The translations under genes and the position numbers were made by a program. From assembly GCF_004405105.1 (NCBI RefSeq), contig NZ_SORW01000023.1, forward strand, positions 1 through 64,000: 64,000 bases of DNA. Direction: 5' to 3'. This document shows positions 42,209 to 51,029 of this stretch, in pieces. Position 1 is the stretch's first letter; every line of letters begins with the position of its first letter. The notes under the pieces are model-generated. The model ran no database searches. It saw only the letters and a program-made list of their open reading frames with translations, and was not told the origin of the DNA. This stretch comes from Jeotgalibacillus sp. R-1-5s-1. GTDB taxonomy: Bacteria; Bacillota; Bacilli; Bacillales; Jeotgalibacillaceae.

Positions 42209-42442
42209 TTTCAAGGATATAATTAAAAAATCCTTTTAAGGATGTTATTATGCAGATTCTAGTGGTTTAAAATTACCCATGGGTGGAATACTCAACCATA
42301 CGCATAATATGACACGGTTGTAACATGGAACGTTTTCTATACAAGAGAATGCCAGACTGAAATCTGATCGGCTGCTGCCGATAAAAAAGTGTAAAAGATT
42401 GATTGTTTTGGATGAAAAATGACGAATTATGACTTTTTTCTC

Positions 42443-42472
42443 TTGTATTTAAGCGTTTCAAACTGATATGAT
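42443..42472 (+). promoter_or_regulatory. Candidate sigma-A promoter of murAA
   Basis: TTGTAT (42443-42448), 18-bp spacer, TATGAT (42467-42472), with a TG two bases upstream of the -10. It leaves a leader of about 140 bases. The remainder of the ywzB-murAA gap shows no gene. Confidence 0.55.
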
Positions 42473-42619
42473 GAGTAATGTTTTAGTTTTTTGAAATGTT
42501 AACTTGTATTTTTGAGATGATCGATAACTTAGTCTATTGGGCGATTGGAGCAATCACTTCAGTCACTAACGTTGAATATGAATAATAATAGAAGAACGAA
42601 GACGCGGAGGGGAACTCAC

Positions 42620-43918
42620 TTGGAAAAAATCATCGTACGCGGCGGTCACGCGCTGCAGGGATCAGTCAAGGTTGAAGGAGCAAAAAATGCAGTCCTTCCT
42701 ATTTTAGCTGCTGCATTGCTTGCAGGAAAAGGAAAGAGTACTTTACTTGAAGTACCGGCATTATCTGATGTAGGTACCATCAATCAGGTATTAACGCATT
42801 TGAACGCCAAAGTTGACTACACAAAGGAAGAAAATAAGCTGATTGTAGATGCGAGCAGCGAGCTGGCGATCGAAGCGCCATTCGAATATGTACGTAAGAT
42901 GCGTGCATCCGTTCAGGTAATGGGACCGCTTCTGGCACGTAACGGTCATGCAAGAGTAGCGCTTCCTGGCGGCTGTGCTATCGGCTCACGTCCGATTGAT
43001 CTTCACCTGAAAGGCTTTGAAGCAATGGGTGCAGAGGTAACAGTTGGAAACGGTTTTATTGAGGCGAAAGCTGACGGCAAGCTGAAAGGCGCAAAAATCT
43101 ATCTTGATTTCCCGAGTGTAGGTGCAACTGAAAACATTATGGCTGCTGCAACACTTGCAGAAGGAACAACGATCATTGAAAACTGTGCAAAAGAGCCTGA
43201 AATCGTTGATATGGCAAACTACATGAACAAAATGGGTGCCAAAATCAAGGGAGCTGGAACAGACACCATTCGTATCGAAGGTGTTGAAGAGCTTCACGGT
43301 GCTGAGCATACAATCATTCCAGACCGTATCGAAGCAGGAACATTTATGATTGCAGCCGCGATCACAAACGGTAATGTCCTGATCGAAAATGCGGTACCTG
43401 AGCACCTGACTTCAGTTACGGCAAAGCTAAAGGAAATGGGCGTTACAGTCATTGAAGAAGGTGAAGGACTTCGTGTTATTGGAAACGATGAACTGAAATC
43501 AGTTGACATCAAAACAATGCCACATCCGGGCTTCCCGACAGATATGCAGTCACAAATGATGGCGCTTATGCTTATGGCGAAAGGAACAGGCGTGATCACT
43601 GAAACCGTTTTTGAAAACCGTTTTATGCACGTGGAGGAATTCCGCCGCATGAATGCCAACGTGAAAATTGAAGGGCGCTCTGTTATCATGAATGGGCCAA
43701 GCAACCTTCAAGGAGCAGAAGTAGCAGCAACGGATCTTCGTGCCGGAGCAGCACTGATCCTGGCAGGACTTGTATCAGAAGGCTACACACAGGTAACAGA
43801 ACTAAAACACCTTGACCGCGGATATGTAAACTTCCACGGAAAACTCGTTGCACTGGGTGCAGACGTTGAACGTATTAAAGAAGAAACAGAAGCAAAAGAA
43901 GAAGCAGTACGCGTATAA
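42620..43918 (+). CDS. murAA: UDP-N-acetylglucosamine 1-carboxyvinyltransferase (main MurA, MurAA)
   Basis: First committed enzyme of peptidoglycan synthesis. The 432-residue protein keeps the KN pair in EGAKNAVLP and catalytic C119 in [11 protein letters not shown]. It is closer to B. subtilis MurAA than the 3.4-kb paralogue is. The start is TTG at 42620, seven bases after GGAGGGG, giving the family N-terminus MEKIIVRGG; upstream in-frame starts have no Shine-Dalgarno. It sits between ywzB and spoIID as in B. subtilis. Confidence 0.95.
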   Translation: MEKIIVRGGHALQGSVKVEGAKNAVLPILAAALLAGKGKSTLLEVPALSDVGTINQVLTHLNAKVDYTKEENKLIVDASSELAIEAPFEYVRKMRASVQVMGPLLARNGHARVALPGGCAIGSRPIDLHLKGFEAMGAEVTVGNGFIEAKADGKLKGAKIYLDFPSVGATENIMAAATLAEGTTIIENCAKEPEIVDMANYMNKMGAKIKGAGTDTIRIEGVEELHGAEHTIIPDRIEAGTFMIAAAITNGNVLIENAVPEHLTSVTAKLKEMGVTVIEEGEGLRVIGNDELKSVDIKTMPHPGFPTDMQSQMMALMLMAKGTGVITETVFENRFMHVEEFRRMNANVKIEGRSVIMNGPSNLQGAEVAATDLRAGAALILAGLVSEGYTQVTELKHLDRGYVNFHGKLVALGADVERIKEETEAKEEAVRV

Positions 43919-43979
43919 TTCCGAACTCATCCTTCTTATCTTATACATCATGAATTCTATTTCTTAATTATACGTTTAT

Positions 43980-44025
43980 AAGCAGTATACACACGTTTCG
44001 ACGTGGGTATACTGCTTTTTTATTT
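43980..44025 (+). terminator. Terminator after murAA
   Basis: AAGCAGTATAC and CACGT pair with ACGTG and GTATACTGCTT around TTCG, followed by TTTTTATTTT. Confidence 0.93.
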
Positions 44026-44138
44026 TATATGGGGAACTGCTTATCGGAGACCGCTTATACAAAAAGATCTTATCATACTTCTAATCGATCCATTAAGGAC
44101 ATACGCTTCAACAATGTCCCAATTCAGGAGGAGCGACG

Positions 44139-45161
44139 ATGAACCAGACGACACGACTTATTCTTTTCAGCATTCTCTACTTTTTTGTGATCCTGCTGAT
44201 ACCTGCATTCATTGTAAATAAAGAAAATCTTGTGAAAAGTGAGCCAATCGCTCAAAAGACAGTAGTAACGCCAGAGATTCAGGAGCAGGAGACGCCTGAA
44301 GATCAGGAACTGATGATCGCAGTTTTACGTGATGCGGATCAGACAGTGGAATCCATCGACCTTGAGAGCTATGTTGCCGGAGTAGTGGCAAGTGAGATGC
44401 CTGCCTCCTTTGAGATTGAAGCGCTAAAAGCTCAGGCACTTGCCGCGAGAACCTATGTAACCAGAATATTGGCCGAAGGTGCACCTGAGCTTCCTGGTGG
44501 TGCTGAAATAACCGATACGACCACTCATCAGGTCTACAAAAATAAAGAAGAACTCAAAGCCATATGGAAAGATGATTTCGATTGGAAAATGAAAAAAATA
44601 GAAGAAGCCGTTCAGGAAACAAAAGGAGAGATCATTACTTATGGAGGAGAACCCATAACCGCCTCCTTTTTTTCAACAAGCAATGGATGGACTGAAAATG
44701 CGGGAGACTACTGGAATGAAGATATACCTTATTTAAAATCAGTTGAAAGTAAATGGGACCGGGAAGTAGCACCAGGCTATGAGGAGCGGGTAACAATCAG
44801 TCTCGGGGAATTTCAGCAGAAGCTGGGGATTACGCTGGCTAAAGGTGAAGCCGGGAATATTATCGAACGGACTCCCGGGAATCGGGTAAAAACAATCGAA
44901 ATAGGCGGAAAAACATTTTCAGGCAGGGAGATTCGGGAAGCTTTGAATTTGCGGTCATCCGACTTTAACTGGCTCATGCAGGGAGACCAGGTTGTGATAG
45001 AAACAAGAGGTTACGGTCACGGAGTCGGAATGAGCCAATACGGCGCGAACGGAATGGCACTTGAAGGCAAAAAGTATACGGAAATTGTGGCCCATTATTT
45101 CAAAGACATCACGATCTCCCCAATTGAGCAGGCAGTCCCATCTCTCGTAGCACATAGATAA
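44139..45161 (+). CDS. spoIID: Stage II sporulation protein D (SpoIID)
   Basis: Mother-cell lytic transglycosylase that acts with SpoIIP and SpoIIM in septal thinning and engulfment. The 340-residue protein has an N-terminal membrane anchor (residues 7-26), catalytic E86 in VASEMPASFEIEALKAQA, SFFSTSNGWTENAGDYW and the C-terminal RGYGHGVGMSQYG motif. AGGAGG precedes the ATG. It should be sigma-E controlled, but I found no fully convincing sigma-E promoter upstream. Confidence 0.95.
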   Translation: MNQTTRLILFSILYFFVILLIPAFIVNKENLVKSEPIAQKTVVTPEIQEQETPEDQELMIAVLRDADQTVESIDLESYVAGVVASEMPASFEIEALKAQALAARTYVTRILAEGAPELPGGAEITDTTTHQVYKNKEELKAIWKDDFDWKMKKIEEAVQETKGEIITYGGEPITASFFSTSNGWTENAGDYWNEDIPYLKSVESKWDREVAPGYEERVTISLGEFQQKLGITLAKGEAGNIIERTPGNRVKTIEIGGKTFSGREIREALNLRSSDFNWLMQGDQVVIETRGYGHGVGMSQYGANGMALEGKKYTEIVAHYFKDITISPIEQAVPSLVAHR

Positions 45162-45166
45162 ATAAG

Positions 45167-45279
45167 TTCGTGAGGCTGTTCCGTGAATTTGTGAGTTTAG
45201 CGGTAAAGGTTGTGAGTTCAGCGACTACTTTTGTGAGTTGAGTCCGAACTTTCGTGAGCTCACACCCTTACTTTGTAAG
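45167..45279 (+). repeat. 21-bp phased array, core TTCGTGAG
   Basis: TTCGTGAG or close variants begin at 45167, 45188, 45209, 45230, 45251 and 45272, all 21 bp apart. Spacers differ. The core and period are the same as in the 7542 array, 37 kb away, but the spacers are not shared. It lies between spoIID and the VanZ-like gene; a short stretch at 45311-45320 recalls the palindromic repeat core but is too small to call. Confidence 0.85.
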
Positions 45280-45386
45280 TTCAGTGTCAAAAGCCTCGCA
45301 TGATTGATACTTAGTAGCGCGGCCGCAGTAAGCCCCCAAAGCATAACCGACCAAAAAATGCCCTCTTTTGAACAGCTCAACCTCTA

Positions 45387-45428
45387 AAAAAAGCGCTGAT
45401 CACCACTGATCAGGGCTTTCTTTTTTTC
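45387..45428. terminator. Bidirectional terminator between spoIID and the VanZ-like gene
   Basis: AAAGCGCTGATCA pairs with TGATCAGGGCTTT; A-rich on the left and T-rich on the right, so it can serve both strands. Confidence 0.85.
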
Positions 45429-45861
45429 TATAGCCGAACCATTCCTCTATCCGCACGAAAACAGACCTCAGCCAATTCGAGCGTTTTGAAAAATAAAAAC
45501 GCTGGACGATCATGTATACAAGCAGCACACCAATCAGATCCTTGACGGCATCAATAACAGTCGCTGAACGGTAGGGCACAAATGCCTGATGGATTTCATC
45601 AATAAATCCATAAAAAGCTGCAAATACAGCAGCCAGGGCATGTGTGGCTGAGGTCAGGCGTCCATGAACAAGCAATGCTGCGATAAATAAAAGGTGGAGA
45701 ATCCCGAATTCAACCAGATGAAGAGATTCTTTTAAAAAGCGGTCTACCGTGCCGTTTGATAATTCAACAACGGCATTGTGGGGGAGACTCGATAAGATCC
45801 ATATCAATATCATATAAAGAAAGGGGAGTGCAGTAACAGTGATCTTAAGCCATTTTTTCAT
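45400..45861 (-). CDS. VanZ-like family membrane protein
   Basis: Predicted 153-residue membrane protein with four hydrophobic segments. The family signature FIDEIHQAFVPYRSATVIDAVKDLIG lies near residue 88. VanZ relatives can confer low-level teicoplanin resistance, but most chromosomal members have no known role. It is convergent with spoIID and divergent from spoIIQ. The ATG at 45861 lies after AAAGGA at a somewhat long distance. Confidence 0.82.
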   Translation of the reverse strand: MKKWLKITVTALPFLYMILIWILSSLPHNAVVELSNGTVDRFLKESLHLVEFGILHLLFIAALLVHGRLTSATHALAAVFAAFYGFIDEIHQAFVPYRSATVIDAVKDLIGVLLVYMIVQRFYFSKRSNWLRSVFVRIEEWFGYRKKESPDQW

Positions 45862-45944
45862 AGAGTGAAAAGGTCCTTTCCAGATTGATCCTACCGGGAT
45901 TGTAACACGCCTGAAAGCACGTTGAAGAAATAATTTGTGACAAT

Positions 45945-45974
45945 GTATAGAATTTCCTCTAACCGTTCAGAATG
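45945..45974 (+). promoter_or_regulatory. Sigma-F-type promoter of spoIIQ
   Basis: GTATA (45945-45949), exactly 15 bp, GTTCAGAATG (45965-45974). It fits GYWTA-N15-GGnRAnAHTR with the same two -10 deviations as the spoIIR promoter. spoIIQ is an established sigma-F gene. Confidence 0.72.
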
Positions 45975-45993
45975 ATTGCTGAGGTGATGAAAA

Positions 45994-46671
45994 ATGATCA
46001 AGGGAGACAAATCACAATCTACCCTAAAAACAAAGTTCAAACGCTTTACGCAAAAACGCTGGGCAGTTCCGGCGCTGTATCTTGGATGCGGGGCACTCGT
46101 TCTGACTACCGTGTTCGTGCTTCAGGATCGTAATGAAGAAGTAGCAGTTAATCCTCAGCAGCAAGTTTCATATGAGGAGAATGGACAGGACGTTACGTTT
46201 GGTCCGGATGAGGCTGTGGAAGTAAACAGCCAGGTTGAAAAGATGGCGCTGCCTGTTGAAGACCCTTCAGCGGTAACGGTTCACCGTGCTTTCTATGACC
46301 AGGAAGCATCGGCTGAAGAACAGCAAAATGCACTCGTTGTGGTCAATCAGACTTATTATCCTAATCTTGGTGTGGATCTGGTTCAAAGCGGTGAGTCCTT
46401 TAACGTAACAGCTGCGATGAGCGGAACAGTTACACTGGTACAGGAGGATCCGTTTATCGGAAATGCCGTGGAAATTGAGCATGAAGATGGTCTCGTAACG
46501 CGCTATCAGGCGGTACAGGATATTGCTGTAGCAAGTGGAGACAAGGTCATGCAGGGTCAGGTTATCGCAACATCAGGTGTGAGTGAATTAAATCCGGATG
46601 CCGGTACACACGTACATTTCGAAGTGTATAAAGATGATGTAGCAGTCGATCCGATTTCTTTTTCAGAGTAA
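45994..46671 (+). CDS. spoIIQ: Stage II sporulation protein Q (SpoIIQ)
   Basis: Forespore membrane protein that binds mother-cell SpoIIIAH across the septum during engulfment. The 225-residue protein has one membrane span (residues 24-44) and an extracytoplasmic M23/LytM domain. The distal HxH pair is kept (H206, H208), but the first zinc histidine is replaced by N124 in YPNLGVDL, so it is probably not an active peptidase, as in B. subtilis. No terminator separates it from spoIIID. Confidence 0.94.
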   Translation: MIKGDKSQSTLKTKFKRFTQKRWAVPALYLGCGALVLTTVFVLQDRNEEVAVNPQQQVSYEENGQDVTFGPDEAVEVNSQVEKMALPVEDPSAVTVHRAFYDQEASAEEQQNALVVVNQTYYPNLGVDLVQSGESFNVTAAMSGTVTLVQEDPFIGNAVEIEHEDGLVTRYQAVQDIAVASGDKVMQGQVIATSGVSELNPDAGTHVHFEVYKDDVAVDPISFSE

Positions 46672-46701
46672 GCATAATGACGCCTCCTGCCGGCATATAA
46701 T
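46672..46701 (+). promoter_or_regulatory. Sigma-E-type promoter of spoIIID
   Basis: GCATAAT (46672-46678), 15-bp spacer, CATATAAT (46694-46701) match KMATATT-N14-15-CATACAAT. The -35 begins right after the spoIIQ stop codon. spoIIID is a known sigma-E target. Confidence 0.7.
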
Positions 46702-46724
46702 GCACAAACGGACCTACAGGAGGC
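46682..46724 (+). promoter_or_regulatory. Inverted repeat masking the spoIIID Shine-Dalgarno
   Basis: GCCTCCTG (46682-46689) is perfectly complementary to CAGGAGGC (46717-46724), which contains the spoIIID ribosome-binding site. The 5' arm lies between the -35 and -10, so only read-through RNA from spoIIQ carries it. GCCGGCAT also occurs as a direct repeat at 46689 and 46723. Confidence 0.65.
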
Positions 46725-46731
46725 CGGCATC

Positions 46732-46986
46732 GTGCATGATTACATCAGGGAAAGAACGATCTCAGCTGGCAGACACATAGTTGAGACAGGTGAAACGGTA
46801 CGCGCCACTGCCAAAACCTTTGGTGTATCTAAAAGCACAGTTCATAAAGATCTTACCGAGCGGCTGCCGGAGCTTCAACCGGCACTTGCAGACGAAGTAA
46901 AACATATACTTAATTACCATAAGTCCATACGCCATTTAAGGGGTGGCCTTGCCACTAAAAAGAAGTATGAAGACCAAAAGCAGTAG
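46732..46986 (+). CDS. spoIIID: Sporulation transcriptional regulator SpoIIID
   Basis: Mother-cell DNA-binding protein that switches genes from sigma-E to sigma-K control. The 84-residue product has the helix-turn-helix TVRATAKTFGVSKSTVHKDL (residues 22-41) and the basic C-terminal region SIRHLRGGLATKKKY. The start is GTG at 46732, eight bases after CAGGAGG, giving MHDYIRERT as in B. subtilis. It is slightly shorter at the C-terminus than B. subtilis SpoIIID. Confidence 0.95.
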   Translation: MHDYIRERTISAGRHIVETGETVRATAKTFGVSKSTVHKDLTERLPELQPALADEVKHILNYHKSIRHLRGGLATKKKYEDQKQ

Positions 46987-46998
46987 TTCAGCATGGAT

Positions 46999-47046
46999 AA
47001 GAGGTCATGAATCAAACGTTTGTTTGGTTCATGACCTCTTGTTTTT
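46999..47046 (+). terminator. Terminator after spoIIID
   Basis: AAGAGGTCATGAA pairs perfectly with TTCATGACCTCTT, with an inner AAAC-GTTTG loop and GTTTTTG after it. Confidence 0.9.
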
Positions 47047-47235
47047 GTTGTGGTAAGATATACTTATTGGACTATGCTTACTTTTAAACAATGTGCATTT
47101 TGACCCGATATAAATGACGTATGCCAAAATGACTGATGCAGAATCCATACAGATCATTTTTCTCTGACATTTTCGTTTGATCAGAGTGTATGAATAAGAA
47201 AAGAACGAGTGAGAAGAAGGGAGTCAACCAAGAAG

Positions 47236-48231
47236 ATGTTTGCAAAAGATATAGGAATTGACTTAGGAACAGCCAACCTGCTGATCCACGTAAAAGGTAA
47301 AGGGATCGTCCTGAATGAACCATCTGTTGTAGCCATTGATAAAACAACCAACCGCGTGCTTGCAGTAGGAGAAGAAGCACGTAACATGGTAGGACGTACA
47401 CCTGGTAACATCGTCGCAATCCGTCCATTGAAAGACGGAGTTATCGCAGATTTTGACGTCACAGAGGCGATGCTCAAACACTTCATTAATAAGCTGAATG
47501 TAAAAGGATTTTTATCAAAACCACGTATTCTGATCTGCTGTCCGACCAACATCACAAGCGTTGAGCAAAAAGCGATTCGTGAAGCGGCTGAAAAAAGCGG
47601 TGGTAAACGCGTATTCCTTGAGGAAGAACCAAAAGTGGCGGCGATCGGTGCCGGCATGGATATTTTCCAGCCAAGCGGCAACATGGTCGTGGATATCGGT
47701 GGAGGAACGACGGACGTGGCGGTTCTTTCAATGGGTGATATCGTCACATCTTCATCCATCAAAATGGCAGGAGACCAGTTTGATTCTGATATTTTAAACT
47801 ATGTCAAAAAAGAATACAAACTGTTAATCGGTGAGCGCACAGCTGAAGCAATTAAAATCAACATCGCAACCGTTTTCCCTGATTCACGCAATGAAGAAAT
47901 GGAAATTCGCGGACGCGATATGGTAAGCGGTCTTCCAAGAACGATTACAATCCGTTCATCTGAAGTGGAAAGAGCACTTCGGGAATCTGTAGCTGTTATT
48001 GTGCAGGCAGCCAAAAACGTACTTGAACAGACCCCGCCGGAGCTTTCTGCTGACATCATTGACCGCGGCGTGATCCTGACAGGCGGAGGCGCGCTGCTGC
48101 ACGGAATCGATCACCTGCTTGCAGAAGAACTGAAAGTACCGGTCTTCGTAGCAGAAAATCCGATGGACTGCGTCGCAATCGGAACAGGTATCATGCTTGA
48201 GAATATTGATAAAATTGCAGTTAGAAAATAA
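47236..48231 (+). CDS. mbl: Rod-shape determining protein Mbl (MreB-like actin)
   Basis: Actin-like protein that guides the elongasome along the lateral wall. The 331-residue protein shows phosphate-binding GIDLGTANLLI near residue 6, VVDIGGGTTDVAVLS near 152 and TGGGALLHGID near 285. I chose ATG at 47236, matching MFA(K/R)DIGIDLGT; AAGGGAG lies 12 bases upstream, a long spacing. The order spoIIID-mbl-flhO-flhP identifies it as Mbl rather than MreB or MreBH. Confidence 0.95.
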   Translation: MFAKDIGIDLGTANLLIHVKGKGIVLNEPSVVAIDKTTNRVLAVGEEARNMVGRTPGNIVAIRPLKDGVIADFDVTEAMLKHFINKLNVKGFLSKPRILICCPTNITSVEQKAIREAAEKSGGKRVFLEEEPKVAAIGAGMDIFQPSGNMVVDIGGGTTDVAVLSMGDIVTSSSIKMAGDQFDSDILNYVKKEYKLLIGERTAEAIKINIATVFPDSRNEEMEIRGRDMVSGLPRTITIRSSEVERALRESVAVIVQAAKNVLEQTPPELSADIIDRGVILTGGGALLHGIDHLLAEELKVPVFVAENPMDCVAIGTGIMLENIDKIAVRK

Positions 48232-48321
48232 TTATTGACTTGAACTTTTTTATACAATCGAAATAGATATTCTTAAAGTTTTTTTGGCAAAATTCTCACT
48301 TTGTAACTTGATACAATCAGG

Positions 48322-48370
48322 CTGACTGTAGCAGAAGGGGTACGACTCCTGTCTTCCCAGAGTTCAACTG
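48322..48370. repeat. Fragment of the dispersed palindromic element
   Basis: The segment from GACTGTAGCAGAAGG to about 48370 contains CGACTCCTG and resembles the left half of copy 1. Its matching right arm is missing, so it looks like a decayed copy. Confidence 0.4.
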
Positions 48371-48435
48371 ATTTTTCCTGTGCTTATACAAAGAGACTTT
48401 TCATTAAACTATAATGCTTTAGACAGTTATGATCA

Positions 48436-48510
48436 GTGCCGGACAAATGCGAGTCTCCTGCGGGAAGGTGGCTCGCCACCCGCCCGGGAAAGCGAGTATT
48501 TGTCCGGCAC
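48436..48510. repeat. Dispersed palindromic element, copy 4
   Basis: Perfect 13-bp terminal inverted repeats GTGCCGGACAAAT (48436-48448) and ATTTGTCCGGCAC (48498-48510) surround GTCTCCTGCGGG, a GGTGGC/GCCACC stem and GGGAAAGCGAG. The outer arms differ from those of copy 2 after GTGCCGG yet remain complementary. Confidence 0.85.
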
Positions 48511-48535
48511 GGTTAAAAGCATTTTACAAAAACTC

Positions 48536-48564
48536 ATGGCACAACTGTCGAAAATTGCTATAAT
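48536..48564 (+). promoter_or_regulatory. Candidate flhO promoter with overlapping 0A box
   Basis: ATGGCA (48536-48541), 17-bp spacer, TATAAT (48559-48564). The Spo0A heptamer TGTCGAA lies in the spacer at 48546-48552, followed by AA. No sigma-D signature was found. Confidence 0.5.
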
Positions 48565-48600
48565 AAAAAGATACACAATACATAACGAGGTGAAACAAAC

Positions 48601-49440
48601 ATGTTCAGAGGGTTCTACACCGTTGCAACAGGCATGATTGCCCAGCAAAGAAAAACTGAAATGCTGACCAACAATATGTCCAACGTCAATACACCTGGCT
48701 TCAAGGCGGATCAGTCTGCCATGCGCGCTTTTCCAGATATGCTGCTCTCAAGTCTTGGAAAAACAGAAATTCCGACTCAAAACGGCCTTACCTTACCGAA
48801 TTCGCCCGTAGTCGGCGGCTTGAACACAGGTGTATACATGCAGGAAGCGATTCCTCTTTTTACACAGGGAGACATCCGGGAAACAGGGCTGAGAACAGAT
48901 GCAGCCATTTTGCAGGGAGACATGCCTGTCAATGAAGAAACAGGTTTTCCGGGAGCAGTGTTTTTCCCTCTCGAACATGAAGATGGTGTCATCCGCTATA
49001 CGAGAAACGGGAATTTTGCGCTCGATGCGGACGGCTTTTTAACAACACCAGCGGGGCATTACGTTCTGGATGAAAATGGGGAGCGAATTGAACTGACAAG
49101 CGATCAGTTTGAAATCACTCCTGAAGGACAGATCATTCAGGATGGCGCACCTGTTGCCAGAATCGGTATGACGTATTCTGATGACCCGCGCTCCCTTGTC
49201 AAAGAAGGAGACGAGCTGTATCGTGCCCCTGAGGGTGTCCTGCTTCCAAATGCTTATGCGGCGGCAGATGTGAACTTCACTGTCGTGCAGGGCTCACTTG
49301 AACGGTCAAACGTGGATAGTGCAAGAACAATGACAGACTTAATGACAGCTTACCGCTCATTTGAAGCCAATCAGAAAATACTGCAGGCTTATGACCGAAG
49401 CATGGAAAAGACGGTTAATGAAGTCGGGCGTCTTAACTAA
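48601..49440 (+). CDS. flhO: Flagellar rod protein FlhO (FlgF/FlgG family)
   Basis: Flagellar basal-body rod or hook-type protein of 279 residues. The N-terminal TGMIAQQRKTEMLTNNMSNVNTPGFKA and C-terminal LERSNVDSARTMTDLMTAYRSFEANQKILQAYD helices are the paired coiled-coil segments of the axial-protein family. It is exported by the flagellar type III system without a cleaved signal. GAGGTG precedes the ATG, and flhP follows after 12 bases. Confidence 0.94.
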   Translation: MFRGFYTVATGMIAQQRKTEMLTNNMSNVNTPGFKADQSAMRAFPDMLLSSLGKTEIPTQNGLTLPNSPVVGGLNTGVYMQEAIPLFTQGDIRETGLRTDAAILQGDMPVNEETGFPGAVFFPLEHEDGVIRYTRNGNFALDADGFLTTPAGHYVLDENGERIELTSDQFEITPEGQIIQDGAPVARIGMTYSDDPRSLVKEGDELYRAPEGVLLPNAYAAADVNFTVVQGSLERSNVDSARTMTDLMTAYRSFEANQKILQAYDRSMEKTVNEVGRLN

Positions 49441-49452
49441 GGGGGATAACAA

Positions 49453-50292
49453 ATGATCCGCAACATGGTGACCGCTACCAATACAATGAATCAGCTGCAA
49501 AAACAGCTTGATATGATTGCAAATAACCTTGCGAACACTGCTACAAACGGTTATAAACAGACTACAGCAAACTTTACTTCTTTATTACATCAGGAAATTC
49601 AGCACACACGTGAAACGGGTGCACCCCGTATGACACCTGATGGATTGCGACTTGGGAACGGAGCAAAAATCGCACAATCCCAGCTCGTAACCACACAGGG
49701 AGCGCTGCAACGGACAGAGCGGATGATCGATTTTGCTTTTACGCGTGAAAATCAGTATTTTAAAGTGCTCGTTCAATCAGCAGACGGCGCACAGGAGCAG
49801 AACTTTACACGGGACGGAGCATTTTACTTTACCCCAATGAACGATGATGAAGTCATGCTCGTTGATGGGCAGGGAAATGCTGTCCTTGATCAGAATGACC
49901 AGCAGATTATTGTCGATGGTCCGGTAAATGAGGTACAGTTAAATGATGACGGCACACTCGTCTTTACGAATGGAGGAGGCGCACAGCAGGAAATTCAGCT
50001 TGGCGTTGTGACCATTGAGCGTCCTCAACTGATGGATCGCGTCTCAAGCGTGTATCTCGGCATTCCGGGAAATCTGGCTGAGCTTGGAGTGACAGAAGCT
50101 GAACTCCTCACTCAAATGGAGGGTGCTCTTCGTCAGGAAATCGGACTGGAACAGGGAGCCCTGGAAACGTCAAACGTAGATATGGGGAGAGCCGCTACAG
50201 AACTAATTGAAGTTCAGCGTAATTATCAATTTCATTCAAGAGCGATCTCGATCTCAGATCAGATGTCAGGTCTTGTGAACGGAATGCGTTAA
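49453..50292 (+). CDS. flhP: Flagellar rod protein FlhP (FlgF/FlgG family)
   Basis: Second rod-type axial protein of 279 residues. The N-terminal helix (MNQLQKQLDMIANNLANTATNGYK) and C-terminal NVDMGRAATELIEVQRNYQFHSRA segment match the family. The two genes form a small operon downstream of mbl, apart from the main fla/che cluster, as in B. subtilis. It leads directly into the epuA-like gene. Confidence 0.94.
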   Translation: MIRNMVTATNTMNQLQKQLDMIANNLANTATNGYKQTTANFTSLLHQEIQHTRETGAPRMTPDGLRLGNGAKIAQSQLVTTQGALQRTERMIDFAFTRENQYFKVLVQSADGAQEQNFTRDGAFYFTPMNDDEVMLVDGQGNAVLDQNDQQIIVDGPVNEVQLNDDGTLVFTNGGGAQQEIQLGVVTIERPQLMDRVSSVYLGIPGNLAELGVTEAELLTQMEGALRQEIGLEQGALETSNVDMGRAATELIEVQRNYQFHSRAISISDQMSGLVNGMR

Positions 50293-50305
50293 AGGAGTAA
50301 GGAAT

Positions 50306-50560
50306 ATGTCTGAAACCCGCAGTGAAAAAAAGAGTAAACCAACGGAAGAGATAAAAGAGTCCCGTGTCCCGAGGTGGGTCCAGGTTCGACTGTTTCCCAT
50401 TTTAATAAGAATTGTTCTGATTGTTGCCTTAGCTGCCGGAAGCCTGGTCGTAGGGCTGATGGTAGGGTACGGTGTAATAGGAGACGGAAGCCCCACAGAT
50501 GCTCTGAAGAAAGAGACGTGGACACATATTATTGATCTTGTGACACAGGATACAGAATAG
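50306..50560 (+). CDS. EpuA-like small membrane protein (DNA-directed RNA polymerase subunit beta-annotated family)
   Basis: Protein of 84 residues with a charged N-terminus, one membrane helix (residues 32-54) and the motif [22 protein letters not shown] at the end. This pattern fits the EpuA family, often mislabelled as an RNA polymerase beta subunit. Function is unclear. AGGAG precedes the ATG. It lies between flhP and fabZ with short gaps, so it is probably cotranscribed with both. Confidence 0.78.
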   Translation: MSETRSEKKSKPTEEIKESRVPRWVQVRLFPILIRIVLIVALAAGSLVVGLMVGYGVIGDGSPTDALKKETWTHIIDLVTQDTE

Positions 50561-50574
50561 CAGGAGGTTTTTTG

Positions 50575-50997
50575 ATGTTAGACATTCAGCAGATTAAAGA
50601 AATTATTCCTCACCGTTACCCATTTTTATTAATTGATAAAATGGTGGAAATCGAAGAAGGAAAACGCGCTGTTGCCATTAAAAACGTAACAGCAAACGAA
50701 GAATTTTTTAACGGACATTTCCCTGACTATCCGGTAATGCCAGGCGTACTGATCGTTGAGGCACTCGCACAGACAGGCGCAGTCGCCATGCTGAAACAGG
50801 AAGAATACCGCGGTAAACTCGCCTTCTTCACCGGAATCGACAAATGCCGCTTTAAGCGCCAGGTCAAACCGGGTGACCAGCTTCGTCTTGAAGTCGAAAT
50901 CATCCGCATCAAAGGTCCGCTCGGAAAAGGAAAAGCAACCGCAACCGTAGACGGCGAAATCGCCTGCGAAACAGAAATCATGTTCGCGATTCAATAA
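50575..50997 (+). CDS. fabZ: 3-hydroxyacyl-[acyl-carrier-protein] dehydratase FabZ
   Basis: Dehydrates beta-hydroxyacyl-ACP in fatty acid elongation. The 140-residue hot-dog protein has H48 in [12 protein letters not shown] and E62 in IVEALAQ as the catalytic pair. I chose ATG at 50575, seven bases after AGGAGG; the TTG at 50572 is too near. No terminator was found directly after it; a repeat region begins within 40 bases. Confidence 0.95.
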   Translation: MLDIQQIKEIIPHRYPFLLIDKMVEIEEGKRAVAIKNVTANEEFFNGHFPDYPVMPGVLIVEALAQTGAVAMLKQEEYRGKLAFFTGIDKCRFKRQVKPGDQLRLEVEIIRIKGPLGKGKATATVDGEIACETEIMFAIQ

Positions 50998-51029
50998 TTT
51001 AATTTATACGCGATATAGTTCATATACAA

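Noticed and set aside
44026-44138. Sigma-E promoter of spoIID
   Set aside because: CATACGCT at the right place fits a -10, but no -35 at 14-15 bp was acceptable. Not listed as a feature.
45305-45335. Another copy of the palindromic repeat
   Set aside because: Only the word GCGGCCGC and a few bases match; no paired arms were found.
46741-46796. tRNA-like or other RNA gene in the spoIIQ-mbl region
   Set aside because: The region is fully explained by spoIIID; no cloverleaf pairing found.
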